Shown one piece after another: positions 1 to 6,877 of a stretch of 44,119 nucleotides of DNA. The position numbers were made by a program, and so were the translations under genes. The stretch is from a bacterium. GTDB lineage: Bacteria; Patescibacteriota; Microgenomatia; Levybacterales; UBA12049. Below the pieces are notes generated by a model that was given only the letters and a program-made list of their open reading frames with translations, did no database searches and had not been told where the DNA came from. The stretch is taken from contig JAJYHW010000085.1 in assembly GCA_021784535.1 (NCBI GenBank), forward strand, positions 1-44,119. Reading direction: 5' to 3'. The first letter of the stretch is position 1, and each line of letters begins with the position of its first letter.

Positions 1-162
1 CTTGAAGTTAAGAGCGAACTGATCGGAGAGATGGTCGCAAAACGATTAAAAAAACTTGATAAAGTTGCTTATATTCGGTTTGCAAGTGTCTTTAGGCGAT
101 TTGTTGATGTTGAAGATTTTGAAAAAGAGGTAAAAGCGATAATAAAAAAACCAACGTTATGA
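1..162 (+). CDS. nrdR: NrdR transcriptional repressor, C-terminal end (partial)
   Basis: The reading frame is open from the window edge and ends in TGA at 160-162, giving 53 residues. They include VAYIRFASVFRRF followed by DVEDFEKE, the conserved end of the ATP-cone domain of NrdR. NrdR is the zinc-ribbon/ATP-cone repressor that senses dATP/ATP and shuts down ribonucleotide reductase genes. The stop overlaps the next start (ATGA), so the two are probably translationally coupled. Its place two genes ahead of nrdJ fits its regulatory role. The N-terminal zinc ribbon lies outside the window. Confidence 0.9.
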   Translation, partial: LEVKSELIGEMVAKRLKKLDKVAYIRFASVFRRFVDVEDFEKEVKAIIKKPTL

Positions 163-569
163 AATTACATACAGAAATTATAACATTATGCGATTACGCC
201 CTGATTTCACGGGAAGGGAAATTAAGTATTAACGGTATTTTTGATGAATTGCGTGTGCAAAAATTTCCTGGAGGTATTGCACGGGCTTTCTTTGTCGCGA
301 CAATCCGGGGTAACGCAGATACGGCATATAAGCTCAAAATTAATACGGAGAGTAGCGGAAATGTGCTGAATTCATTAAATATTGATATCCGTACAAGTCC
401 AAACGGGAAGAATAATATTATCTTAGAACTTGTCAATCTTGGCTTTGAGAAAGAAGGAGAATACAAGTTTGCTATCTATCATGACAAGGAGGAAGTCGGT
501 TCAACGCAATTGAAAGTGATGAGCGCTGAACAACCGATGCAAGAGGTAAAGTATAAGTTACCGAACTAA
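159..569 (+). CDS. DUF6941-like small protein of unknown function
   Basis: 136 residues, no signal peptide or membrane segment. The N-terminal pattern (LCDYALISREGKLSINGIFD, then a PGG and an alternating beta-strand pattern) resembles the DUF6941 family of single-domain, probably beta-sandwich, proteins whose function is unknown. The start overlaps the nrdR stop by ATGA, and nrdJ follows 19 nt after its stop, so it sits inside an nrdR-X-nrdJ operon. A link to nucleotide reduction is suggested only by position. The family match is from memory and moderate. Confidence 0.75.
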   Translation: MKLHTEIITLCDYALISREGKLSINGIFDELRVQKFPGGIARAFFVATIRGNADTAYKLKINTESSGNVLNSLNIDIRTSPNGKNNIILELVNLGFEKEGEYKFAIYHDKEEVGSTQLKVMSAEQPMQEVKYKLPN

Positions 570-588
570 TTTTCAATTTATTAAGCTT

Positions 589-3054
589 ATGAAATTTGAT
601 GGTGTCAGAGAAAAAGTATTTTTAGACCGATATGCACTCAAAGGTGCTGAAGGAGAGCTCCTGGAGCACGCACCGCAGGAAATGTGGCAGCGGGTTGCGC
701 ATGGCATTTCTCTGCAGGAGAAGAAGTCTAAGCAAAAAAAATGGGAAAAAGAATTCTATCGGGTTCTGGAGGATTTCAAATTTGTTCCCGGAGGCCGGAT
801 CCTGTCAGGTGCGGGCACAGGGTATCAGGTAACGTATTTTAATTGTTTTGTTATTCCCAATCCCAAAGACTCCAGACATGGCATTCTTGAATCGCTTGGT
901 CAGCTCATTGAGATCCAGTCCCGCTCTGGCGGGGTTGGCTTGAATCTTTCATCTCTTCGACCGCGGGGCGCACGCGTCAAGAAGGTAAACGGCACTTCTT
1001 CAGGACCTGTTAACTGGGCAACGCTTTTTTCAGTCGCAACACATGATATTGTCCAGCAGGGTGGTTCCCGGCGCGGAGCGACGATGCTCATGCTGCATGA
1101 CTGGCATCCGGATGTTGAAGAATTTATTACGGTCAAGCAGGATCTTACCAAAATTAACGGCGCCAACCTTTCCGTGTGTGTTTCAGACGGTTTTATGGAA
1201 GCAGTTAAAAAAGATATGGATTGGGATTTGGTTTATCCTGATCTGAGCGATGCTCACTATGATGCAGAATGGGATGGAGACATCAATGAGTGGCGTGAGA
1301 AAGGGTATAAAGTTAAAATATACAAAACTGTCAAAGCCAAAGAATTATGGGATCTCATTTGCACGGCAGCCTGGCGTTCTGCGGAGCCCGGCTTACACTT
1401 TTTAGAACGCTCCAATAAGAGATCTAACACCTGGTATTTTGAAAAACTCCTTGCTACCAATCCTTGCGGTGAACAGCCGCTCGGCGGGTGGGCTGTGTGT
1501 AATTTGGGCGCGATGAATTTGGCTGCCTACGTCAAGGATGATAACCTTACGCAGGACAAAGCAGGCTGGTTTGATTACGAGGCGTTTGGTAAAGACGTTC
1601 AGGTGGCGATGCGTTTTTTGGATAACGTTATTGATGACACCTACTATTTCTTTAAAGAAAATGAGCAAGTTGCAAAAGAAATCCGTCGGACAGGTCTTGG
1701 TATTATGGGAATTGCGGATACCTTTATCAAGATGAAGATTCGTTACGGTTCGGAAGAGTCTGAGAAGGTTGCAAAGAAAATTTTCAAAACGCTTCGTGAC
1801 AATGCCTATATTGCCTCCTCGGATATCGCGAAAGAAAAAGGCGCGTTTATAAAATTTGATAAAGACAAATATCTTAAAGGCTATCATATTAAAGCATTGC
1901 CAAAAGAAATTCGCGAGAAGATCGCAGAACAAGGCATTCGTAATGCTGTCCTTTTGACTATTGCTCCGACAGGGACAACAAGTCTTTTGGCTGGTGTTTC
2001 AAGCGGTGTTGAGCCGGTGTATGAATTCGAATACTCTCACAATGGTCGTCTTGGCAAACAAATGGTCTATCACGGATTGTACGGCGAATGGAGAGATGCG
2101 CATCCTGACGTTGATCGACCTGATTATTTTGTCGGGGCAAATGATTTGACGCCTGATGATCACGTGAGGATTCAGGCAATTGCTCAAGAATATATTGACT
2201 CTTCGATCTCAAAAACGGTGAATGCGCCCAATTCGCATACGGTTGAAGACGTAAAAAAATTATATATGTCCGCGTATGATAACGGGCTCAAAGGTGTCAC
2301 GTACTTCCGTGATGGTTCGCGCATGGGCGTTCTCCAGCGGGAGGAGAAAAAAGACGCTTCGGCAAGCTCAATGCAAGAGAAAGCTCCTGAACAAGCGCCG
2401 GCAGTTGTTCAAAAGCCGATGATCCCTGTGACATCACGTGTACCTCGTCCGATGGTATTAACAGGTGTAACCTATAAAGCAGAGAGTCCGACAGGGAAAT
2501 TGTATGTGACGATCAATAATGATGAAAAGGGAGATATCTTTGAAGTCTTTATCAATCACGGGAAAAGCGGATCTGATTTGATGGCGCTTGCGGACGCGCT
2601 CGGCCGGATGATTTCATTTGTCCTTAGAATCCATAGTCCGGTTCCTGCCCGGGAGCGGGTCCGTGAAATTGTGTCAGAACTTGCGGGTATTGGTGGGAGT
2701 CGCAGTAGCGGTTTTGGTGAGAATAGAGTCAGATCTCTGCCTGATGCTATTTCAAAAGTCCTTGCGCGGCATGCTGAATTTCGTGTTAACGGTAAGGTTG
2801 AAGACAGTGTCCAATACCTGGCGAGGATGAGCAATGATTATAGTGCTAGCAATGGTCATATCAAGACAGCAGTAGATCTGCCTGAAGAAGCGCCTGTGCC
2901 AAATCAGTTGGCATTACCTGAAACCGGCATCTCATCTGTAAGCAGCAGCGTGTCAACGTCACTGTTTGATATCTGTCCGGAATGCGGATCGGGAAGCTTT
3001 GCTTATGAAGAGGGCTGCAAGAAATGCTATGCATGTGGATATAGCGAATGCTAG
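589..3054 (+). CDS. nrdJ: Adenosylcobalamin-dependent (class II) ribonucleotide reductase
   Basis: 821 residues. The enzyme reduces ribonucleotides to deoxyribonucleotides using adenosylcobalamin to make the thiyl radical. The family signature NPCGEQPL is at 291-298, so Cys293 is the radical cysteine with Asn291 and Glu295. Cys86 (in FNCF) and Cys304 are the expected redox pair; the 11-residue step from Cys293 to Cys304 fits class II enzymes. No N-terminal ATP-cone is visible. A TSCPD domain follows at about 625-700, and the C-terminus has a cysteine-rich redox/zinc tail (Cys796, 799, 810, 813, 816, 821). The linker near residue 590 holds a short repeat-like insertion (2356-2370). There is no riboswitch directly ahead of it; the B12 riboswitches control the genes downstream. 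Confidence 0.97.
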   Translation: MKFDGVREKVFLDRYALKGAEGELLEHAPQEMWQRVAHGISLQEKKSKQKKWEKEFYRVLEDFKFVPGGRILSGAGTGYQVTYFNCFVIPNPKDSRHGILESLGQLIEIQSRSGGVGLNLSSLRPRGARVKKVNGTSSGPVNWATLFSVATHDIVQQGGSRRGATMLMLHDWHPDVEEFITVKQDLTKINGANLSVCVSDGFMEAVKKDMDWDLVYPDLSDAHYDAEWDGDINEWREKGYKVKIYKTVKAKELWDLICTAAWRSAEPGLHFLERSNKRSNTWYFEKLLATNPCGEQPLGGWAVCNLGAMNLAAYVKDDNLTQDKAGWFDYEAFGKDVQVAMRFLDNVIDDTYYFFKENEQVAKEIRRTGLGIMGIADTFIKMKIRYGSEESEKVAKKIFKTLRDNAYIASSDIAKEKGAFIKFDKDKYLKGYHIKALPKEIREKIAEQGIRNAVLLTIAPTGTTSLLAGVSSGVEPVYEFEYSHNGRLGKQMVYHGLYGEWRDAHPDVDRPDYFVGANDLTPDDHVRIQAIAQEYIDSSISKTVNAPNSHTVEDVKKLYMSAYDNGLKGVTYFRDGSRMGVLQREEKKDASASSMQEKAPEQAPAVVQKPMIPVTSRVPRPMVLTGVTYKAESPTGKLYVTINNDEKGDIFEVFINHGKSGSDLMALADALGRMISFVLRIHSPVPARERVREIVSELAGIGGSRSSGFGENRVRSLPDAISKVLARHAEFRVNGKVEDSVQYLARMSNDYSASNGHIKTAVDLPEEAPVPNQLALPETGISSVSSSVSTSLFDICPECGSGSFAYEEGCKKCYACGYSEC
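2356..2370 (+). repeat. Short 'CTTCG-CAAGCTCA' repeat remnant inside nrdJ linker
   Basis: The sequence GCTTCGGCAAGCTCA lies in the low-complexity linker between the reductase barrel and the TSCPD domain. It resembles the CTTCGAC(A/G)AGCTCAGG palindromic repeat often found in metagenomic bacterial genomes, and a fuller copy occurs in the femAB-like gene at 28171-28187. It keeps the reading frame. Confidence 0.4.
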
Positions 3055-3089
3055 ATTTGGGGACCGGTGAATAGATTTTAGGGAATAGA

Positions 3090-3238
3090 GTTAGAGATTG
3101 GACCGATTTTACAATTGAAGATGGAAATCACGGTGAAAATCCGTGGCTGTGCCGCAACTGTAAAGCCAGAAAACTTTTTTTCCCGCGCAGGAGCTTTTTT
3201 TAAGAATCCTTCTGTTTTGCGGAGCAAGAGAAGGATTT
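3090..3238 (+). promoter_or_regulatory. Cobalamin riboswitch 1 with ribosome-binding-site hairpin
   Basis: The core GCCGCAACTGTAAAGCC starts at 3151, in the arrangement expected of the cobalamin (AdoCbl) aptamer. It is preceded by a stem CACGG (3129-3133) / CCGTG (3141-3145) closing the TGAAAAT loop. The expression platform is a 9-bp hairpin, 3205-3213 with 3229-3237, whose 3' arm AGAAGGATT contains the Shine-Dalgarno sequence for the ATG at 3240. Binding of cobalamin is therefore expected to block translation. The 5' limit is approximate. A second aptamer at 4850 shares 26 identical bases (3145-3170). Confidence 0.92.
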
Positions 3239-3239
3239 T

Positions 3240-3599
3240 ATGAATAAAAAAGTACTCGCCATAGTCATCATTATCATTATTTTTGCTCTTTCAGCGCTTG
3301 GCGTTAGTGAGATTAAGACATTCTCCCATTCTATCCCCAATCCAACAGCTACTCCTGTCTCACAACAGACTACACTTGTGTACAAAGGCATTAATGGAAA
3401 AGATGCTTTAACGCTTCTTAAAGAACATGCGGCTGTCGAACAGGATCATTCAGGATTGGTCATTGGTATCAATGGTAACAAGCCGACAGGGCATCATTAT
3501 TGGGCGTTTTATGTTAATGGCAAGATGAGCCAGGTGGGACCGGCTGAGTATCAGACAAAAAACAGCGATATAATCGAGTGGAAAATAGAGAAATATTAA
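3240..3599 (+). CDS. Membrane-anchored DUF4430 (transcobalamin-like) protein
   Basis: 119 residues. Residues 1-22 form one hydrophobic N-terminal anchor or signal with no lipobox cysteine. After a short Thr/Pro linker comes a DUF4430 domain (about 47-119): GLVIGINGNK, HHYWAFYVNGK, and a final IIEW motif. DUF4430 is related to the C-terminal domain of intrinsic factor and transcobalamin, so binding of cobalamin outside the membrane is a reasonable inference. It is the first gene behind riboswitch 1, with AGAAGGA 5 nt before the ATG. The DUF6580 membrane gene follows at once, which suggests a capture protein plus transporter pair. Confidence 0.85.
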   Translation: MNKKVLAIVIIIIIFALSALGVSEIKTFSHSIPNPTATPVSQQTTLVYKGINGKDALTLLKEHAAVEQDHSGLVIGINGNKPTGHHYWAFYVNGKMSQVGPAEYQTKNSDIIEWKIEKY

Positions 3600-3655
3600 A
3601 AAGTTTAAAGTTCAAAATGAAAAATTCAAAATTACAAATAAAAGTGCAAAATATT
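3600..3655 (+). repeat. A+T-rich word repeat at start of the DUF6580 gene
   Basis: Tandem variants of the words AAAGTTCAAAAT and AAATTCAAAATTAC run across the junction between the DUF4430 stop and the DUF6580 start. They encode the odd N-terminus (KNSKLQIKVQN) of the DUF6580 protein. The composition and word style match the other gene-border repeats in this window. Confidence 0.55.
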
Positions 3656-4186
3656 ATTAGTCCTTTTATAATCATTGCGTTTGCAATTATTTTGAGGTTG
3701 GTCCCGCACCCTCCTAACGTTGCGCCGATTGCAGCAATGGCACTTTTCGGCGGCGTGTACCTCAATAAAAAATACGCACTTATTGTCCCGATTATTGCTC
3801 TGTTTGTTTCAGATATCTTTTTGGGATTTTATTCTGAAATGATATTTGTTTATGGCAGTTTTCTTCTTACCGGATTGATAGGTCTCTGGCTTCGAAATCA
3901 TAAATCCTTCAGAAATGTCATTCTGGCAAGTAGTGGTTCTTCTATCATGTTTTTCCTTATCACCAATTTTGGTGTGTGGCTTATGAGTTCAATGTATGAT
4001 AAAACATTCAATGGCTTGCTGGAATCGTACGCGATGGGGTTACCGTTTTTTAGAAATACGCTGCTTGGAGATCTTGGATACGTCGGATTATTCTTCGGGA
4101 GCTACGAGCTCTTGTCATTATTTATCTTAAATCGTAAAACGCAAATATCAAAACTACATCTCAAATCTAAACATTTTAAGATTTGA
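3617..4186 (+). CDS. DUF6580 membrane protein, putative cobalamin transporter (ECF S-component-like)
   Basis: 189 residues from ATG 3617; a GTG at 3578, inside the upstream gene, would give 202. The core matches DUF6580: RLVPHPPNVAPIAAMALFGG near the N-terminus, then VSDIFLGF, VYGSF, LITNFGVWL and PFFRNTLLGD. About five or six membrane segments are visible, as in ECF-type vitamin S-components. No cysteine is present, so the decyanating Cys of BtuM is absent. No ECF ATPase or T-component is in the window. Riboswitch 1 upstream and pduO downstream point to cobalamin as substrate; this is inference. Both ends of the gene are written by A+T-rich repeats. Confidence 0.8.
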   Translation: MKNSKLQIKVQNIISPFIIIAFAIILRLVPHPPNVAPIAAMALFGGVYLNKKYALIVPIIALFVSDIFLGFYSEMIFVYGSFLLTGLIGLWLRNHKSFRNVILASSGSSIMFFLITNFGVWLMSSMYDKTFNGLLESYAMGLPFFRNTLLGDLGYVGLFFGSYELLSLFILNRKTQISKLHLKSKHFKI

Positions 4187-4223
4187 ATTGTCGGTTTATG
4201 ATTTGAATTTTGAGTTTTGAGAT
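4158..4223 (+). repeat. A+T-rich imperfect palindrome between DUF6580 gene and pduO
   Basis: Inverted ends ATCTCAAA (4158-4165) and TTTGAGAT (4216-4223) enclose related words such as AAGATTTGAATT and ATGATTTGAATTTTGAG. The left part encodes the last residues of the DUF6580 protein; the right part ends 6 nt before the pduO start. Confidence 0.65.
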
Positions 4224-4229
4224 TCTACT

Positions 4230-4769
4230 ATGCCGATTTATACCCGTACTGGCGATAAAGGGAAAACGTCACTTTTTGACGGCACCCGTGTGTTGAAATC
4301 ACACAAGCGCGTTGAGACATATGGAACAATTGATGAGCTTAATAGTATTATTGGTGCTACCGTTGCCCATTTGAAAAATAATGAGAAGCAATTGAAAGTT
4401 GAATTGGAAAAGATTCAAAATGATCTTTTGGATATCGGCTCAGCGCTTGCAACGCCTCATCCGATGCCGGTTATTGGTTTGGAAAATCGTCCAAAAGAGT
4501 TTGAGAAATGTATTGATAATCTCACGCAAAAATTGCCGGAATTAAATGAATTTATTTTACCCGGTGGTGGCAAAGCAGGCTCATTCTTGCATGTCTGCCG
4601 AACGATTGCCAGGCGAGCTGAGCGGCAGCTGGTTGCATTGACACAGAAAGAAAAAGTAGATGAGGCAATTGTTATTTATCTCAATCGCTTGTCAGATCTG
4701 TTATTTACTATGGCGCGATATGTGAATTATATGGAGAAGAAGAAAGAGATTAAGTGGGTAAAGCGATAG
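4230..4769 (+). CDS. pduO: PduO-type cob(I)alamin adenosyltransferase
   Basis: 179 residues, the normal length of the stand-alone PduO-type enzyme. It transfers the adenosyl group of ATP to cob(I)alamin to make adenosylcobalamin, the cofactor of the nearby nrdJ. Family motifs are all present: MPIYTRTGDKGKTSLFDG at the N-terminus (ATP binding), VETYGTIDELNS at about 28-39, ILPGGGKAGSFLHVCRTIAR at about 110-129, and YLNRLSDLLFTMARYVN near the end. It is cytosolic and lies behind riboswitch 1 with the putative uptake genes. No clear Shine-Dalgarno sequence precedes the ATG. Confidence 0.95.
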   Translation: MPIYTRTGDKGKTSLFDGTRVLKSHKRVETYGTIDELNSIIGATVAHLKNNEKQLKVELEKIQNDLLDIGSALATPHPMPVIGLENRPKEFEKCIDNLTQKLPELNEFILPGGGKAGSFLHVCRTIARRAERQLVALTQKEKVDEAIVIYLNRLSDLLFTMARYVNYMEKKKEIKWVKR

Positions 4770-4845
4770 ATGTAAGATGTAGGATTTAAGATGTAGACGT
4801 GAAATATAAAAAATCTTCTTAAATCTTACATCATAAATCTTAAAT
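4769..4845 (+). repeat. A+T-rich palindromic word repeat between pduO and riboswitch 2
   Basis: GATGTAAGAT (4769-4778) pairs with ATCTTACATC (4823-4832), and GATTTAAG (4783-4790) pairs with CTTAAATC (4818-4825). The element can fold as one long imperfect hairpin. It uses the same words as the repeat at 30266-30362 upstream of tpiA. Confidence 0.75.
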
Positions 4846-4849
4846 CTAA

Positions 4850-4983
4850 TATTTTGGGTGAACTTAGTGAAATTCTAAGGCTGTGCCGCAACTGTAAAGC
4901 CAGATCCCCATCCCGATTAATTCGGGGAAAAACCTTCCGAGCAGAAGTTCCTTTTTTTGTGGACTCCTCGGATGACGAGGAGT
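4850..4983 (+). promoter_or_regulatory. Cobalamin riboswitch 2 with terminator / ribosome-binding-site hairpin
   Basis: The core at 4879-4904 is identical over 26 bases to riboswitch 1 (3145-3170). The preceding stem is CTTAG (4863-4867) / CTAAG (4875-4879), whereas copy 1 has CACGG/CCGTG, so pairing is kept with different bases, direct evidence for the RNA fold. A side arm CCCGA...TCGGG lies at about 4912-4926. The expression platform is an 8-bp hairpin, 4963-4970 with 4976-4983, directly followed by seven T. It looks like an intrinsic terminator, and its 3' arm contains the Shine-Dalgarno GAGGAG (4977-4982) for the ATG at 4990. Confidence 0.92.
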
Positions 4984-4989
4984 TTTTTT

Positions 4990-6687
4990 ATGGCAAGATT
5001 AGAATTTGCACCAACACCAACACCAAGATCAAGAATAGGCAGGCAAGTAGGCAATGCAGAAGTATCACCGGTAATCCAGCCGAGAAGACTTGCTGTTTCG
5101 GAGCTTATACAGCAAGGTGTGTCTCAAGCTATTGGAAATATTGATGCCGTACTTGCGGAGTTTGCAGAGAATCAAAGAGAAAATCAGAAGAAGCCTAGCA
5201 TGCCTGAATCAGTATCTGTGTATAATCCATCCAAGCGTAGTCAGACAGAGTTTCTTAACCAGAGAATGCCTGTTTCTGTTTTTGAACAATCATCACAGGA
5301 AGATTGCATACGTGCAAAAGAAAGACTTTCTCCGACAAGTAGTACGCGGGAGTATATAGATTTTTTTGATAGATTTTATGAAGAGGAAGGTCTTCCAAAG
5401 GATTGGTACAAACTTCAGTATGGAGACGCTCAGGTAGGGTTCAGTATGAAAAAACAAATGGAACGTTTGAGAGATGACTCTTTTGCAGGAAGAAAGATAT
5501 GGGCTCGGCAAGCATTTGGCGATTTACAGGGATATCTGATTGAATATGTTTCTCCCTATAATGTTTTCCCCTGGACGCATGTTGTGAGGGAAACTTCTGA
5601 TGGAACAGCACATCTGGTTGATCCAAAATATGGAGGTAGACGTATGATTGATTTAGTCACAAATGACGAAAGAGATGGAGCTGTCACCTCTGTAATGAAA
5701 GCAATAGATCAGGCCGTTGTGACAGGGAAAAAGCCTGATGGGAGTGCGTTGTCTAATGGAAGTATGTTTTTGGAAGTAAGTCCTTCGGATGCTTCAGCAA
5801 CAGGTTTGAAACAGGACAATGGTAAGGATATTAAGTATAAAGATACACATATTAAAATATCTCAAGTGGTAGGAGATAAATTAGTAGGATTTACCATACA
5901 AACAGATTTCACCAAGACAGAATGCCGTGAGCTGCTCTATAGAGTTTCCGGGAAAATGCTCCCAGAGGATGCGCCAGTTGAAGATTATATAAGATCATTT
6001 GCTATTATTGATCCTACCGCAAGTGATCTGAAAAGCATTGGAGATATGGTCGGAGTTGCTGCCAAGGTCCGTTCGGATATGTCTTTTGGATCAAAAAATG
6101 CGTATAAAGATAAAACATGGGATCAAGTCCTTGAACAGATAAGCCGAGGGGATACATTATATGAATGGACGAAGACATCCCAGGCTATCCTGAAAAAGTT
6201 TGTATACGATGTGCTTTATGATAATCCGTCGAAAGATGAATTACCTCGCTATCTGTCAGCGACTATTCTAACTGCAGTTCAGGCAGCGCAGATGGATCAA
6301 TTGGCTGTGGCAGCTGAGAAGGCAGCTACAGAACAGCTTCATCTTATACTCCCACCATCCAATTTTGGTAATTTTGGAGAAGTTTTGAAGGCTACTGCCG
6401 CAATTGTCGGATGCGCAGGCGGAGGATCAGCATCTTCAGATGGTGGAATATTTGGAAGAAATCGTTCAGGACAAGTCGGAGGATTAACTGGTGAATCATG
6501 CCCTCAAATATCATGTGCCTGCGGCTGGGAGGCGAGTGATGCTGAAGTTGCATCAATTCAAGCAAAAATGCTCACACATTGTCCGAAATGTGGTGCAGAA
6601 CCTGGGAAAGGAGAAGCAAGGGGAAAGAGGGAAAAAGAAGAGGTACAGACGCCAATAGATAAGAAAAAGTTTGCATTAGCAGCATAA
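4990..6687 (+). CDS. Riboswitch-controlled protein of unknown function with C-terminal zinc ribbon
   Basis: 565 residues from ATG 4990; GAGGAG lies 7 nt upstream, and an earlier in-frame TTG (4957) would start inside the riboswitch hairpin. No signal peptide or membrane segment is seen. Residues 1-100 are polar and probably flexible; 110-450 look like a folded mixed alpha/beta region with no family I recognise; about 455-500 is Gly/Ser-rich. The end has cysteines 504, 509, 511, 531 and 534 (CGWEAS...HCPKCG), a probable zinc ribbon, then a charged tail. Control by cobalamin riboswitch 2 suggests a role in B12 supply, B12 sparing or dNTP supply, but the function is unknown. Confidence 0.85.
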   Translation: MARLEFAPTPTPRSRIGRQVGNAEVSPVIQPRRLAVSELIQQGVSQAIGNIDAVLAEFAENQRENQKKPSMPESVSVYNPSKRSQTEFLNQRMPVSVFEQSSQEDCIRAKERLSPTSSTREYIDFFDRFYEEEGLPKDWYKLQYGDAQVGFSMKKQMERLRDDSFAGRKIWARQAFGDLQGYLIEYVSPYNVFPWTHVVRETSDGTAHLVDPKYGGRRMIDLVTNDERDGAVTSVMKAIDQAVVTGKKPDGSALSNGSMFLEVSPSDASATGLKQDNGKDIKYKDTHIKISQVVGDKLVGFTIQTDFTKTECRELLYRVSGKMLPEDAPVEDYIRSFAIIDPTASDLKSIGDMVGVAAKVRSDMSFGSKNAYKDKTWDQVLEQISRGDTLYEWTKTSQAILKKFVYDVLYDNPSKDELPRYLSATILTAVQAAQMDQLAVAAEKAATEQLHLILPPSNFGNFGEVLKATAAIVGCAGGGSASSDGGIFGRNRSGQVGGLTGESCPQISCACGWEASDAEVASIQAKMLTHCPKCGAEPGKGEARGKREKEEVQTPIDKKKFALAA

Positions 6688-6692
6688 AAATT

Positions 6693-6842
6693 ATGAAGAA
6701 AGAAAAGGATTGTGAAATTTGCTACAGGATCCTCTGTAAGCGGTGCGGTTGGGTCGCTTCTGAGGATGATGTCATAAAAATACAAAAAGGTGAAATAACT
6801 GCATGTCCTGAGTGTGGATGGAAACCGGGCGACACTGTTTGA
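6693..6842 (+). CDS. 49-residue zinc-ribbon protein paralogous to the preceding protein's C-terminus
   Basis: This short gene begins 5 nt after the previous stop and ends in TGA at 6840. It has Cys7, 10, 15, 18, 38 and 41. The stretch from CGW (18-20) to CPECG (38-42) aligns without gaps to residues 511-535 of the 565-residue protein, with 13 of 25 positions identical (CGW.AS...V..IQ....T.CP.CG). It is therefore almost surely a real gene and a duplicate of the neighbouring domain. It should share the riboswitch 2 transcript. Function unknown; a zinc-binding adaptor is plausible. Confidence 0.8.
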   Translation: MKKEKDCEICYRILCKRCGWVASEDDVIKIQKGEITACPECGWKPGDTV

Positions 6843-6871
6843 TTGTTTGCATAGGTTTAACATGGTAAGAT
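6843..6871 (+). promoter_or_regulatory. Promoter for the 6878 gene (leaderless type)
   Basis: -35 TTGTTT (6843-6848), 17-nt spacer, -10 TAAGAT (6866-6871), then 6 nt to the ATG. It suggests that the ATPase operon is transcribed separately from riboswitch 2. Confidence 0.6.
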
Positions 6872-6877
6872 AGGAGT

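Noticed and set aside
1402..1932. Minus-strand open frame of 176 codons
   Set aside because: It lies wholly inside nrdJ, which has complete family motifs on the plus strand; no start signal and no recognisable protein.
4957..4989. TTG start that would extend the 565-residue protein by 11 residues
   Set aside because: It lies inside the riboswitch expression hairpin, while ATG 4990 has GAGGAG at the right distance.
4854..5144. Open frame of 96 codons over riboswitch 2
   Set aside because: It runs through the conserved riboswitch core and the hairpin, and overlaps the real gene.
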